Source of the DNA: Pseudomonadota bacterium
GTDB taxonomy: Bacteria; Pseudomonadota; Gammaproteobacteria; Pseudomonadales; Pseudomonadaceae
DNA length: 22,615 bases
Direction: 5' to 3'
NCBI GenBank assembly: GCA_023431055.1
Contig: JAEYXX010000054.1
Span: forward strand, 1 to 22,615
Shown here: in pieces, positions 7,305 to 14,471 of the stretch
Layout of the letters: each line of letters begins with the position of its first letter
How positions within the stretch are numbered: the first letter of the stretch is position 1
Made by a program: the position numbers and the translations under genes
The notes under the pieces: model-generated
Told to the model about the DNA's origin: nothing
Seen by the model: the letters and a program-made list of their open reading frames with translations, nothing else
Databases searched by the model: none

Positions 7305-8939
7305 TCATACGCGGAATTGCCCAAGCAGACGATTGAGCTGGTCGGCCAGCTGTTTCAGGTGCTGGCTGGCCGCGCTCGACTGTTCGGCAGCCTCGGCGGT
7401 GTTGTGCGCCAGTGCTGCCGTCTGCGTGACGTTCTGATTGATGTCTTCCACCACGTGGGATTGTTGCAGGGTGGCACTGGCGATCGAGGCATTGAGCCCG
7501 GTCAGGTTGCGTAGCGATTGGGCGATCTGGGCGAGGCTCTCACCGGCCTGGCTGGCCTGTTCCACGGTCAGCTGGGACGCGCGGCTGCTTTCGTTGATCA
7601 CCTTGACGGCTGCTTCGGAGTTGCCTTGCAGACGCTCGATCATACCCTGAATTTCCGCAGTGGACTGCTGGGTACGTTGCGCCAGAAGCCTCACTTCGTC
7701 CGCAACCACGGCGAAACCGCGGCCCTGCTCACCGGCGCGGGCAGCCTCGATGGCGGCGTTGAGGGCGAGCAGGTTGGTTTGCTCGGCGATGGAGCGGATC
7801 ACCTCCAGTACGCTGCCGATCTGTGTGCTCTCGCTGGCCAGTGATTGAATCACCTCTACGGCCTTGTCGATGGTGCCCGACAACTGATCGATCTGACGCA
7901 GGCTCGCCTCGATGTTCTGTTGGCCCTGGCTGGCCTGCTCCTCGGCGCTGTGCATCTCGCTGGAGGCGTGTTCGGCGTTCTTCGCCACGTCCTGCACGCC
8001 GTAGGTCACCTCGTTGACAGCGGTCGCCACCAGCTCCATCTGCTGCGCCTGTTGCTGGCTGTGGCGCTGCGCCTCGCTGGAGATGTCGCCAAGCGAGCGG
8101 GCGGCCTGATCGAGCGAGCCTGCCGAATCGAGCATCTGCCGGATCACATGGCGCAGCTTTTCGGTAAAGGCATTGAAATAGGTCGCCAGCGCAGTCAGCT
8201 CGTCCCGCCCGTGGCTGTCGAGGTTGCGGGTCAGGTCGCCTTCACCGCTGGAAATGCTGGCCATGGCGTCCACTGCTGCCTGCAACGGCTGCACGATGCT
8301 GCGCGTGATCAGCACCACCAGTCCAGTCAGGAGCAGGGCGATCAACAAACCGATGCCCATGGCTTTGATCGCCTGGGCCCTGAACTCCGCCTGCACGTCA
8401 TCGACATAGACGCCGGAGCCGATGATCCAGCCCCAGGGCTGGAACAGTTCGACATAGGAGATTTTCGGTACCGGGTCGGTGGCGCCGGGCTTCGGCCAGC
8501 GGTAGTCGACCTGGCCGCCCCCCTGGCTGCGGGTAATGGCGACCATCTCGTTGAACAACGCCTTGCCGTCCGGATCCTTGAAGCCGGAAAGGTTCTGGCC
8601 CTCAAGCTTGGCATTCATCGGATGCATGAGCATGACCGGCGTCTGGTCGTTGATCCAGAAGTACTCCTGGCCGTCGTAGCGCAAACCGCGCACCACTTCC
8701 ATGGCCTGCTTCTGCGCCTCTTCGCGGCTCAGGCTGCCGGCACTTTCCAGGCCATGGAAATGTTTGAGAATACTGGCGGCGCTCTGCACCACATGCTCGG
8801 TCTTTTCCGACTTGCCGGCATAAAGATCGATGTGGAGCTGGCGCAGCATGTAGGCGCCCTGCAAGATCAGCGTCAAAATGGCCAGCGCCAAGATCAGCCA
8901 TAGACGGCGGCTGATAGGAAAACTACGTAAGCTGTTCAT
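7305..8939 (-). CDS. Methyl-accepting chemotaxis protein with sCache_2-like sensor
   Basis: 544 residues with transducer architecture: membrane segment at about 11-31; periplasmic sensor at about 32-190 with sCache_2 features ([11 protein letters not shown] at 89-99, [16 protein letters not shown], then [18 protein letters not shown] at 165-182); second membrane segment at about 193-212; HAMP linker; and a cytoplasmic coiled-coil with the conserved tip around [19 protein letters not shown]. There is no C-terminal CheR-tethering pentapeptide. It signals to CheA/CheW and so biases flagellar rotation or pili. sCache_2 receptors often bind small carboxylates, but the ligand cannot be told here. 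ATG 8937-8939 has AGGA about 8 nt upstream. A GTG 42 nt earlier would add 14 residues and is less likely. Same strand as the hypothetical gene, pnuC and the riboside kinase. Confidence 0.95.
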   Translation of the reverse strand: MNSLRSFPISRRLWLILALAILTLILQGAYMLRQLHIDLYAGKSEKTEHVVQSAASILKHFHGLESAGSLSREEAQKQAMEVVRGLRYDGQEYFWINDQTPVMLMHPMNAKLEGQNLSGFKDPDGKALFNEMVAITRSQGGGQVDYRWPKPGATDPVPKISYVELFQPWGWIIGSGVYVDDVQAEFRAQAIKAMGIGLLIALLLTGLVVLITRSIVQPLQAAVDAMASISSGEGDLTRNLDSHGRDELTALATYFNAFTEKLRHVIRQMLDSAGSLDQAARSLGDISSEAQRHSQQQAQQMELVATAVNEVTYGVQDVAKNAEHASSEMHSAEEQASQGQQNIEASLRQIDQLSGTIDKAVEVIQSLASESTQIGSVLEVIRSIAEQTNLLALNAAIEAARAGEQGRGFAVVADEVRLLAQRTQQSTAEIQGMIERLQGNSEAAVKVINESSRASQLTVEQASQAGESLAQIAQSLRNLTGLNASIASATLQQSHVVEDINQNVTQTAALAHNTAEAAEQSSAASQHLKQLADQLNRLLGQFRV

Positions 8940-9105
8940 GGACGAATTCCTGACTGTTGTAATTGTCGGCTTCAGGGCCACCTCGAAGGGGGCGAGGCAA
9001 TACTGTCATATCAAGGCATTATTCACTCTATTTGTCTGATAGCATTTCGGCCGCCCGGCGCAGAACCTGAATGAGCACCGGGCTAGACCGTTGCAAGGAA
9101 CCTCC

Positions 9106-9168
9106 ATGACGGTTTCGTGTCCCAGGGCCGGGGCCATGCTCCACGTTCTGAGTTTTACGCGTAGGTAG
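9106..9168 (+). CDS. Possible 20-codon leader ORF upstream of uppP
   Basis: An ATG at 9106 follows AAGGAA with a 5-nt spacer (9095-9100), a better ribosome binding site than that of uppP itself. It opens a 20-codon frame ([20 protein letters not shown]) ending at TAG 9166-9168, 22 nt before the uppP ATG. The peptide shows no motif. It may be a translated leader influencing uppP, or chance. Confidence 0.25.
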   Translation: MTVSCPRAGAMLHVLSFTRR

Positions 9169-9190
9169 TTGCCGCGCTTTGGGGGATTTG

Positions 9191-10021
9191 ATGGATTTCT
9201 GGGTGGCCTTTCAGGCCCTGATTCTGGGCGTAGTGGAAGGCCTGACCGAGTTCTTGCCGATTTCCAGCACCGGGCACCTGATCGTGGTCGGTGACCTGCT
9301 GGGCTTCAATGGCGAAACGGCGACGGCGTTCAAGATCATCATCCAGCTCGGCGCCATTCTGGCCGTGATCTGGGAGTTTCGAGCGAAAGTGCTTGGGGTC
9401 GTCGTTGGTCTGCCCAATGACCCGAATGCGCAGCGTTTTACCTTCAATCTGCTGTTGGCGTTCATTCCGGCAGTGATCTTCGGCCTGACCTTCGCCGATC
9501 TGATCGAACACTGGCTGTTCAACCCGATCACTGTCGCCATGGCGTTGATCATCGGCGGCATCATCATGCTCTGGGCGGAGAAGCGCGAACACGCGATCAA
9601 GGCCGAAACGGTCGACGACATGACCTGGAAGCTGGCATTGAAGGTTGGCCTTGCGCAATGTCTGGCACTGATTCCGGGTACGTCGCGTTCGGGCGCCACC
9701 ATCATCGGCGGCCTGGTATTTGGGTTGTCGCGCAAGGCCGCGACCGAGTTCTCCTTCTTCCTGGCCATGCCGACCATGGTCGCGGCTACGGTCTATTCCC
9801 TGGTCAAGTACCGCGACATTCTGCAGATGAGCGACTTGCCGATCTTCGCCATCGGTTTCGTCAGCACCTTCATCGTGGCGATGATCACCGTGCGCGCACT
9901 GCTCAAGTTCATCACCAGCCACAGTTATGCGGTGTTCGCCTGGTACCGCATTGCCTTCGGCCTGGTGATTCTCGCCACCTGGCAACTGCACCTGATCGAC
10001 TGGAGCACGGCGCAACCGTGA
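9191..10021 (+). CDS. uppP: Undecaprenyl-diphosphate phosphatase (UppP/BacA)
   Basis: 276 residues, the usual UppP length, with about eight membrane segments. Both family signatures are intact: [15 protein letters not shown] at 16-30 (E16, E20, S26 and H29 line the active site) and PGTSRSG at 162-168 (R166). It removes a phosphate from undecaprenyl diphosphate in the inner membrane to recycle the lipid carrier for peptidoglycan and O-antigen; overexpression gives bacitracin resistance in relatives. The ATG at 9191 has GGGGGA 5 nt upstream and gives a start like known homologues. A TTG at 9179 extends the frame by four codons and is not favoured. The TGA overlaps the GTG start of the next gene (GTGA at 10018-10021), so the two are translationally coupled. 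Confidence 0.97.
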   Translation: MDFWVAFQALILGVVEGLTEFLPISSTGHLIVVGDLLGFNGETATAFKIIIQLGAILAVIWEFRAKVLGVVVGLPNDPNAQRFTFNLLLAFIPAVIFGLTFADLIEHWLFNPITVAMALIIGGIIMLWAEKREHAIKAETVDDMTWKLALKVGLAQCLALIPGTSRSGATIIGGLVFGLSRKAATEFSFFLAMPTMVAATVYSLVKYRDILQMSDLPIFAIGFVSTFIVAMITVRALLKFITSHSYAVFAWYRIAFGLVILATWQLHLIDWSTAQP

Positions 10022-10740
10022 TCGGTAACGAACGCAAGGGTCGTCTTAAAAGCTGGGATGACGCCAAAGGCTTCGGTTTCATCGAGCCCGAGGGCGGCGG
10101 GGCGCAGGTGTTCGCGCATATCTCGGCAATGCGTGGTGATCGCCGGCCGCAGCCAGGGGATGAAGTGCTGTTCATCGAGGGGCGGGACGAACGTGGTCGA
10201 CCGCGGGCTGAGCATCTGCGCCTGGCTGGCGAACTGAGTCTCGATCGCCAGGCCATCCGCCGCAAACCGAAGAGCACGGCTCAAACGGCCCCCTCGCGGC
10301 GAAAGCCCCTCGCCAAACCTGCGAAAAGACCGGCCATGCAGGGTGGCATTCAGAACTTCTCCAGCAAGGTCGCGGTGTTTTCCCTGCTTTGTGCCTTGCC
10401 GCTATTCGGCGCCCTGCAGCAAATCGGCAAGGGCCTGTGGTGGCTATTGCCGCTCTATCTACTGGCCAGCCTGCTGAGCTTTGTACAGTACTGGCTGGAC
10501 AAGCGTAGCGCCCAAGGTGGTGGCCGTCGCACGGCGGAAAACACCTTGCATCTGGTTGAACTGCTCGGCGGTTGGCCGGGTGCGCTGGTTGCCCAGCAGG
10601 TCTTCCGTCACAAAACCCGCAAGGGTTCCTATCAGGCGATTTTCTGGCTGATCGTCGCGGCACATCAGGTGTTCTGGGTCGATATGCTGTTGCTCGATGG
10701 CGCTTACTTGGCCCGCCACATTCCGTTACTCGTTCAATAG
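10018..10740 (+). CDS. Cold-shock domain / DUF1294 membrane protein
   Basis: 240 residues in two domains. The N-terminal cold-shock fold (about 5-68) has RNP1 KGFGFI (17-22) and RNP2 VFAHIS (31-36), which in this family bind single-stranded nucleic acid. A basic Lys/Arg/Pro linker (about 80-106) leads to a C-terminal DUF1294 region with hydrophobic segments near 117-133, 139-157 and 205-226, and the conserved stretch LLGGWPGAL...[11 protein letters not shown] (182-205). This combination recurs in proteobacteria, but its role is unknown; it might hold RNA at the membrane. The start is a GTG (10018) overlapping the uppP stop as GTGA, with GGAG about 12 nt upstream. The open frame extends far upstream inside uppP, but homologues of this family start at the cold-shock domain. 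Confidence 0.88.
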   Translation: MIGNERKGRLKSWDDAKGFGFIEPEGGGAQVFAHISAMRGDRRPQPGDEVLFIEGRDERGRPRAEHLRLAGELSLDRQAIRRKPKSTAQTAPSRRKPLAKPAKRPAMQGGIQNFSSKVAVFSLLCALPLFGALQQIGKGLWWLLPLYLLASLLSFVQYWLDKRSAQGGGRRTAENTLHLVELLGGWPGALVAQQVFRHKTRKGSYQAIFWLIVAAHQVFWVDMLLLDGAYLARHIPLLVQ

Positions 10741-10800
10741 CAGCTGCTTGCAGGCCACATTGGCATCAGGCGGTGGTAAGCGGCTATGTTGACGGCCGCA

Positions 10801-10815
10801 TCGCCAGTCTGGCGA
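10801..10815. repeat. Short perfect hairpin before the solute-binding gene
   Basis: TCGCCAGTCTGGCGA is an inverted repeat (TCGCC-AGTCT-GGCGA, also pairing as seven bases around one). It ends 11 nt before the ATG of the solute-binding-like gene, so a hairpin in mRNA would sit against its ribosome binding site. It has no T run, so it is not a normal terminator. Confidence 0.35.
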
Positions 10816-10826
10816 GAGCAGGGGTC

Positions 10827-11684
10827 ATGAAAACCACAATGAGCAACCTCGGCGCAGCCAGTGCCAGCCAGCATGTCGCGGCCTGTTTCCGGGCGCTGTG
10901 CCTGTGCCTGCTGGGCTGGTTATCGGGGCCCGTCCAGGCCTCGGATTTGCTGCAACTGACCTTGGGCGGCACGCCCGAGTCGGTCGCTTACAGCCGACTG
11001 CTGCTCGAGCAAACGCTGGCTCTTGGTGGGCATCCGCTCGCTGTGCGGGAACTGGGCAACCTGCCGATGACGCGTCTTGAGGTCATGCTCGAACGCGGGG
11101 ACATCAGCGTATTGATCCTCGGGCCGACGGCCGAGCGTGAGCGCCGTTTCCTGCAGGTGCGTGTGAATATGACCGACAACCTGGTCAACCAGCGCATCCT
11201 GTTCATTCCCAAAGGGAGCCAGGCGCTGTATGACTCGGTCTCCAGCCTGGAAGACTTCCGTCATCTGCAACGAGTGGCCGGCATGGGGGCGGCCTGGGCA
11301 GATCGGGCTATCTGGGAGGCCAATGGTCTGCCGGTGCTGACCATCGACGGCGACTGGAAGCGGCTCTACCGCATGGTGGCATCGCAGGCGCGACCGATTG
11401 ACTATCTACCGCGTGGCGCGCACGAAATGGCGCATGAATGGACGCAACACCCTGAACTGGAGGTGGAGCGCAACCTGGTCTTCAGCTACGCGCAGGACCA
11501 CATTCTCTACGTTTCACCGCTATACCCGGAGTTGCACCGGCTACTGCAGGAGCTGCTGCCACAGGCGCAACGCACGGGGCTGATACGGCGTCTGGCCAGG
11601 CAGCACTATCGCCAGGTATTCGAGCCGCCGGTCAGCCTGCAACGGCGACGCGTCATCCACCTGGAAATGGCTACGCCCCTATAG
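10827..11684 (+). CDS. Periplasmic solute-binding-like protein
   Basis: 285 residues. A somewhat long N-terminus leads to a hydrophobic core (RALCLCLLGWLSG) and a probable signal peptidase site after VQA (before SDLLQLTLGG), so the protein should be periplasmic. The mature part of about 245 residues looks like a family-3-type extracellular solute-binding fold (beta-alpha start, NQRILFIPKGSQALYDSV in the middle, then LYRMVASQARPIDYLPRG). No permease, ATPase or sensor domain is encoded nearby, so it is an orphan binding-type protein and its ligand is unknown. ATG 10827 is preceded by AGGGG at short spacing, and an in-frame ATG at 10839 is a weaker alternative. Its TAG abuts the TAG of the convergent MmcQ-like gene inside CTATAG. 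Confidence 0.8.
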   Translation: MKTTMSNLGAASASQHVAACFRALCLCLLGWLSGPVQASDLLQLTLGGTPESVAYSRLLLEQTLALGGHPLAVRELGNLPMTRLEVMLERGDISVLILGPTAERERRFLQVRVNMTDNLVNQRILFIPKGSQALYDSVSSLEDFRHLQRVAGMGAAWADRAIWEANGLPVLTIDGDWKRLYRMVASQARPIDYLPRGAHEMAHEWTQHPELEVERNLVFSYAQDHILYVSPLYPELHRLLQELLPQAQRTGLIRRLARQHYRQVFEPPVSLQRRRVIHLEMATPL

Positions 11685-12038
11685 AAGCAGGCCCGGCTGC
11701 AGGCGCTTAGGCAAGCGGCGCACCACCAGTTGATGCGAGCGCGTCAGCAACTGGCGCAGCTCATCGTCGCCCAGCGGCGGCCGGTGGGCACTCATACTGA
11801 TCCAGTGGGCGCGAGCCAGATACGGGGCAGGGCGGATGCCGGGCCGGTCTACATGACCGAGAAACAGGTCGTTATCGACCTTGAAGGCCAAATCCTCGCC
11901 AAGAAAATCAAGAATGGCGAACATCTTGTTGCCGGCCACCGAGAACACCCGGTTGCTGCCCCACTTGAGGTCTTCGCGGGCGCCGGGCAGGGCGAGGCAG
12001 AAGCTGGCGATCTGGTCGGGCGTCATGGGCATGTCCAT
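11679..12038 (-). CDS. MmcQ/YjbR family DNA-binding-like protein
   Basis: 119 residues, the usual size for this family, with its typical opening (MTPDQIASFCLALPGAREDLKWG), central FSVAGNKMFAILDF and FKVDNDLFLG, and later APYLARAHWISM. Members have a CyaY-like fold and are often labelled DNA-binding, but their role is not established. Three ATGs lie at 12038, 12032 and 12026 and none has a strong ribosome binding site; I give the longest of these. The open frame extends further upstream into the AadA gene but that part is a shadow. It lies 19 nt after the AadA-family gene and is probably co-transcribed with it. Confidence 0.85.
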   Translation of the reverse strand: MDMPMTPDQIASFCLALPGAREDLKWGSNRVFSVAGNKMFAILDFLGEDLAFKVDNDLFLGHVDRPGIRPAPYLARAHWISMSAHRPPLGDDELRQLLTRSHQLVVRRLPKRLQPGLLL

Positions 12039-12057
12039 CGCTGATCGAAACGGCAGT

Positions 12058-12834
12058 CTATCGGTTGGCCGACTCGCTGCGTAGCCGCTCGATCTGGTGC
12101 CGGGCATAACCGATGAAAGCGGCCAGTGCCTGGGGCCGCTGAGCCAGGTCATCCCTGGCCTGGCCCAGATAGACGTCTCGCGCAGTTTCCAGCAGCGGCC
12201 GGTGCTCAGGGGGCAAGCGCTCGAGCAGCCAGTCGGCCGCCACGTCCTTGGCAGCGATCTCGCCGCTGCTCAGCGTCAGCCAGATGCGTGCCAGGGCCAG
12301 GACCACGTTGCACTCATCGCCCAGCCAGTCGTCCGGTCCGCTCCATTGCGCCGCGGTGTCGTGCAGGGCGCGAATCATGTCCGCTTCAGGCACCGGCTCG
12401 AACAGTTCGGCAGCCGGCGGGCCCATGAGGCTGATAGCGTGCTGGCGCGCCTTGCTCAGCAGGATGGCCAGGTCATGATCGGCCATGGCCGGCTCGAAGC
12501 GCCCCTCCTGCAGCTCGTCGCGCAGCCATTCGCCGAACTGCAGTTCCCGCATCGGCCGATAACGCCAGGGCCGCACGGCGTCGTGCACCAGCAGCGTCAC
12601 CTCCAGCGGGCGCAGGTGCGCGGTGGCCGGCCAGGCCGACAGCCTCAGCAGGTCGGTCATCAGGACCTTGCGCGTTCTGTCGCTCAGGGGCGTGCGGACG
12701 GTGACCAGCAGATCGATGTCGCTTGCCGGCTTGAGGCCGCCGCTGACGGCGGAACCGAACAGATGCACCGCCAGCAGGTTGTCGCCAAGATGGTGATGCA
12801 GGAGGGTGAGGGCATTGCTGATCTGCAGGTTCAT
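12058..12834 (-). CDS. aadA: AadA-family aminoglycoside 3''-adenylyltransferase
   Basis: 258 residues, matching ANT(3'')-Ia (AadA) along its whole length as I recall that protein: nucleotidyltransferase motif GSAVSGGLKPASDIDLL (27-43) with metal-binding D39 and D41, candidate catalytic E78 in LEVTLLVHD, RELQFGEW (96-103), DLAILLSKAR, and KDVAADW in the helical C-terminal domain. AadA enzymes transfer AMP from ATP to streptomycin and spectinomycin in the cytoplasm. AAGGCG lies about 6 nt before the ATG. There is no integron attC, integrase or IS element beside it, and codon use fits the neighbours, so this seems a resident chromosomal gene rather than a cassette. Activity against drugs cannot be read from sequence. 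The more distant match makes the exact subclass uncertain. Confidence 0.9.
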   Translation of the reverse strand: MNLQISNALTLLHHHLGDNLLAVHLFGSAVSGGLKPASDIDLLVTVRTPLSDRTRKVLMTDLLRLSAWPATAHLRPLEVTLLVHDAVRPWRYRPMRELQFGEWLRDELQEGRFEPAMADHDLAILLSKARQHAISLMGPPAAELFEPVPEADMIRALHDTAAQWSGPDDWLGDECNVVLALARIWLTLSSGEIAAKDVAADWLLERLPPEHRPLLETARDVYLGQARDDLAQRPQALAAFIGYARHQIERLRSESANR

Positions 12835-13011
12835 GTTTTCGCCTTGCGCTTCAGGTTGCGCTGCACTTTACCGCCGTTCGGTCTCGTCTCGCAGACGCGG
12901 GTTCCCGAAGGCCGGGTCTGGTCGATTCTCCGATAGCGGTCCACGCCATCGGAGGTGTCTGGCTGGATTATCTGCGTGGCTCCCTTGGGATTCGCCGGGA
13001 TAGCTCAGCGC

Positions 13012-13043
13012 AAAAAAAGCCCCTGAGCATCGACTCCGGGGCT
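13012..13043 (-). terminator. Intrinsic terminator of the mexEF-oprN operon
   Basis: On the minus strand AGCCCC (13038-13043) pairs with GGGGCT (13018-13023). An inner GAG/CTC pair continues the stem, and seven Ts follow (13012-13018, A run on the plus strand). It lies 40-71 nt past the oprN stop, ideal for ending the efflux operon. Confidence 0.9.
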
Positions 13044-13049
13044 GAGGAG

Positions 13050-13069
13050 GGTCGGCAGGGCTGCCGACC
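13050..13069. repeat. Second hairpin between oprN stop and its terminator
   Basis: GGTCGGCA (13050-13057) and TGCCGACC (13062-13069) form a perfect 8-bp stem around a 4-base loop, immediately before the terminator. It could protect the 3' end of the mRNA or add to termination. Confidence 0.7.
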
Positions 13070-13082
13070 GGGGAGAGCAGAT

Positions 13083-14471
13083 TCAGGCCTGTGGCTGCCA
13101 GCCGCCGCCGAGCGCCTTGTAGATCGCGACGATGCCGCTGTACAGCTCGACTTCGGCCGCGGCCTGGGCGTCTTCAGCGGCCAGGCGCTCGCGCTCTGCG
13201 TCCAGCAGGACGAGGAAGTCCACCGTGCCTTCGCGATAACGGATCGCCGCCTGATCGGCTGCTGCACGGCTGGCTTCGGCCTGGCGCACCAGGGAAACCA
13301 GGCGCTGCTGGCGTTTGGCGTAGTCACTGAAGGCGTTTTCCGATTCTTCCAGTGCCAACAGCACTTGCTGTTCGTACTGTGCCAGGGCGCCGTCAGCTTC
13401 TGCTTCGGCGCCACGCAGACGAGCACGAACGCTACCCAGATCGAAGGCCGCCCAGCTGATGCTCGGCGCTACGCCCCAGGCGCGCGCGGCCGACGAGCCC
13501 AGCTGCGAGCCGCGCCCGGCGGTAAAGCCGAGAAAGCCGGAGAGGCTGACGCGCGGGAACAGATCCGCCGTCGCCACGCCGACCTCGGCGGTGGCCGCCG
13601 CCAGCTGCCGCTCTGCCGCCTGGATATCCGGGCGACGACGCAGCAACTCGCCCGGGTTGCCGATGGGTAGAGCCTTGGCGATCACCGGCAGCGGTTTTGG
13701 CGACAGGTCCATCTGCAACTGCTCCGGGCGCTGGCCGAGCAGGGTGGCGATGCGATTCTGCGCCCGTACCTGTTGCGCCTGTAGTTGCGGCAGGCTGGCT
13801 TCGGTGGCCGCCAGGCGGGCATCGGCGCGCAGCACGTCGAGTTCGGTGCCGACGCCAGCGTCACGCAGCTGCTCGGTGATGGCGCGCGAGTCCTGCTGGT
13901 TCTTCAGGTTCTCGCGGGCGATGCTTTCGCGCAGTTGTGCGCCACGCAGGGTGCCGTAGGCATCGACCAGTTCGGCGATCAGGCTGACCTGCAACTGATA
14001 ATAATCCGCCTCGGCCACTTCGATGCGCGCCTCACTGGCTTCCAGTTGGCGCTGGATACGGCCGAACAGGTCCACTTCCCAGGCCATGTCCAGGCCCAGG
14101 TCGTAGCGTTCCTGACGGATGCGCTCGTCCGTGGTCGGCGGCTGCTGGGCCTTGCCGAACTCGCCGCTGGCGCGGCTGGTGACGGTGGGCAGGCGATCGT
14201 TGGCCACGTCATCACGGATCGCCCGTGCTGCACGCAGGCGGTTGAACGCCACGCGCAACTCGCGGTTGTCCTGCAACGAGCGCTGCACCAGCTGGTTCAG
14301 CGTCGGGTCGTCGAACTGCTGCCACCAGGCGGCTTCGAAACGGCTGCGGTCGTAATCGGCCGCCTCCAGCGCGGCAATGCGCGCAGGGTCGGTCACGGGC
14401 GCTCGATAGTCCGGGCCGACGGCGCACGCCGACAGCGCCAGGGTCAGGAGGGCGGGGGCAAAGGCTTTCAT
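13083..14471 (-). CDS. oprN: Outer membrane efflux channel OprN-like lipoprotein
   Basis: 462 residues of the TolC/NodT outer-membrane-factor family. A signal peptide with lipobox LSAC (Cys16) is followed by two repeated helical-barrel halves. Features match OprN as I recall it: AVGPDYRAP after the lipid Cys, YDRSRFEAAWWQQFDDPTLNQLV, ITEQLRDAGVGTELDVLRAD, LLRRRPDIQAAERQLA, and REGTVDFLVLLDAERE with GGGWQP at the end. It forms the outer membrane exit duct of the MexEF pump. The ATG (14469-14471) overlaps the mexF TGA as ATGA, with GGAG upstream, so it is translated with mexF. The open frame continues upstream into mexF but that is a shadow. Confidence 0.95.
   Translation of the reverse strand: MKAFAPALLTLALSACAVGPDYRAPVTDPARIAALEAADYDRSRFEAAWWQQFDDPTLNQLVQRSLQDNRELRVAFNRLRAARAIRDDVANDRLPTVTSRASGEFGKAQQPPTTDERIRQERYDLGLDMAWEVDLFGRIQRQLEASEARIEVAEADYYQLQVSLIAELVDAYGTLRGAQLRESIARENLKNQQDSRAITEQLRDAGVGTELDVLRADARLAATEASLPQLQAQQVRAQNRIATLLGQRPEQLQMDLSPKPLPVIAKALPIGNPGELLRRRPDIQAAERQLAAATAEVGVATADLFPRVSLSGFLGFTAGRGSQLGSSAARAWGVAPSISWAAFDLGSVRARLRGAEAEADGALAQYEQQVLLALEESENAFSDYAKRQQRLVSLVRQAEASRAAADQAAIRYREGTVDFLVLLDAERERLAAEDAQAAAEVELYSGIVAIYKALGGGWQPQA

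Noticed and set aside
8940..9090. A FliA (sigma-28) promoter for the chemoreceptor
   Set aside because: No TAAA-N15-GCCGATAA-like arrangement was found. The nearest GCCTTGATA has no properly spaced -35.
9155..10015. A 286-codon minus-strand frame opposite uppP
   Set aside because: It is rich in His, Asp, Gln and Arg and has no recognisable motif, whereas the plus strand encodes intact UppP signatures.
10786..10830. A 14-codon ORF overlapping the solute-binding gene start as ATGA
   Set aside because: No convincing ribosome binding site, and too short to judge.
12999..13010. GATAGCTCAGCG resembling the 5' end and D-arm of a tRNA
   Set aside because: No anticodon arm, T-loop (TTCGA) or acceptor partner follows; the next bases are the A run of the mexEF-oprN terminator.
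12038..13011. Search for an integron attC or IS ends around the AadA-family gene
   Set aside because: No attC-like core sites, terminal inverted repeats or target duplications were seen on either side.
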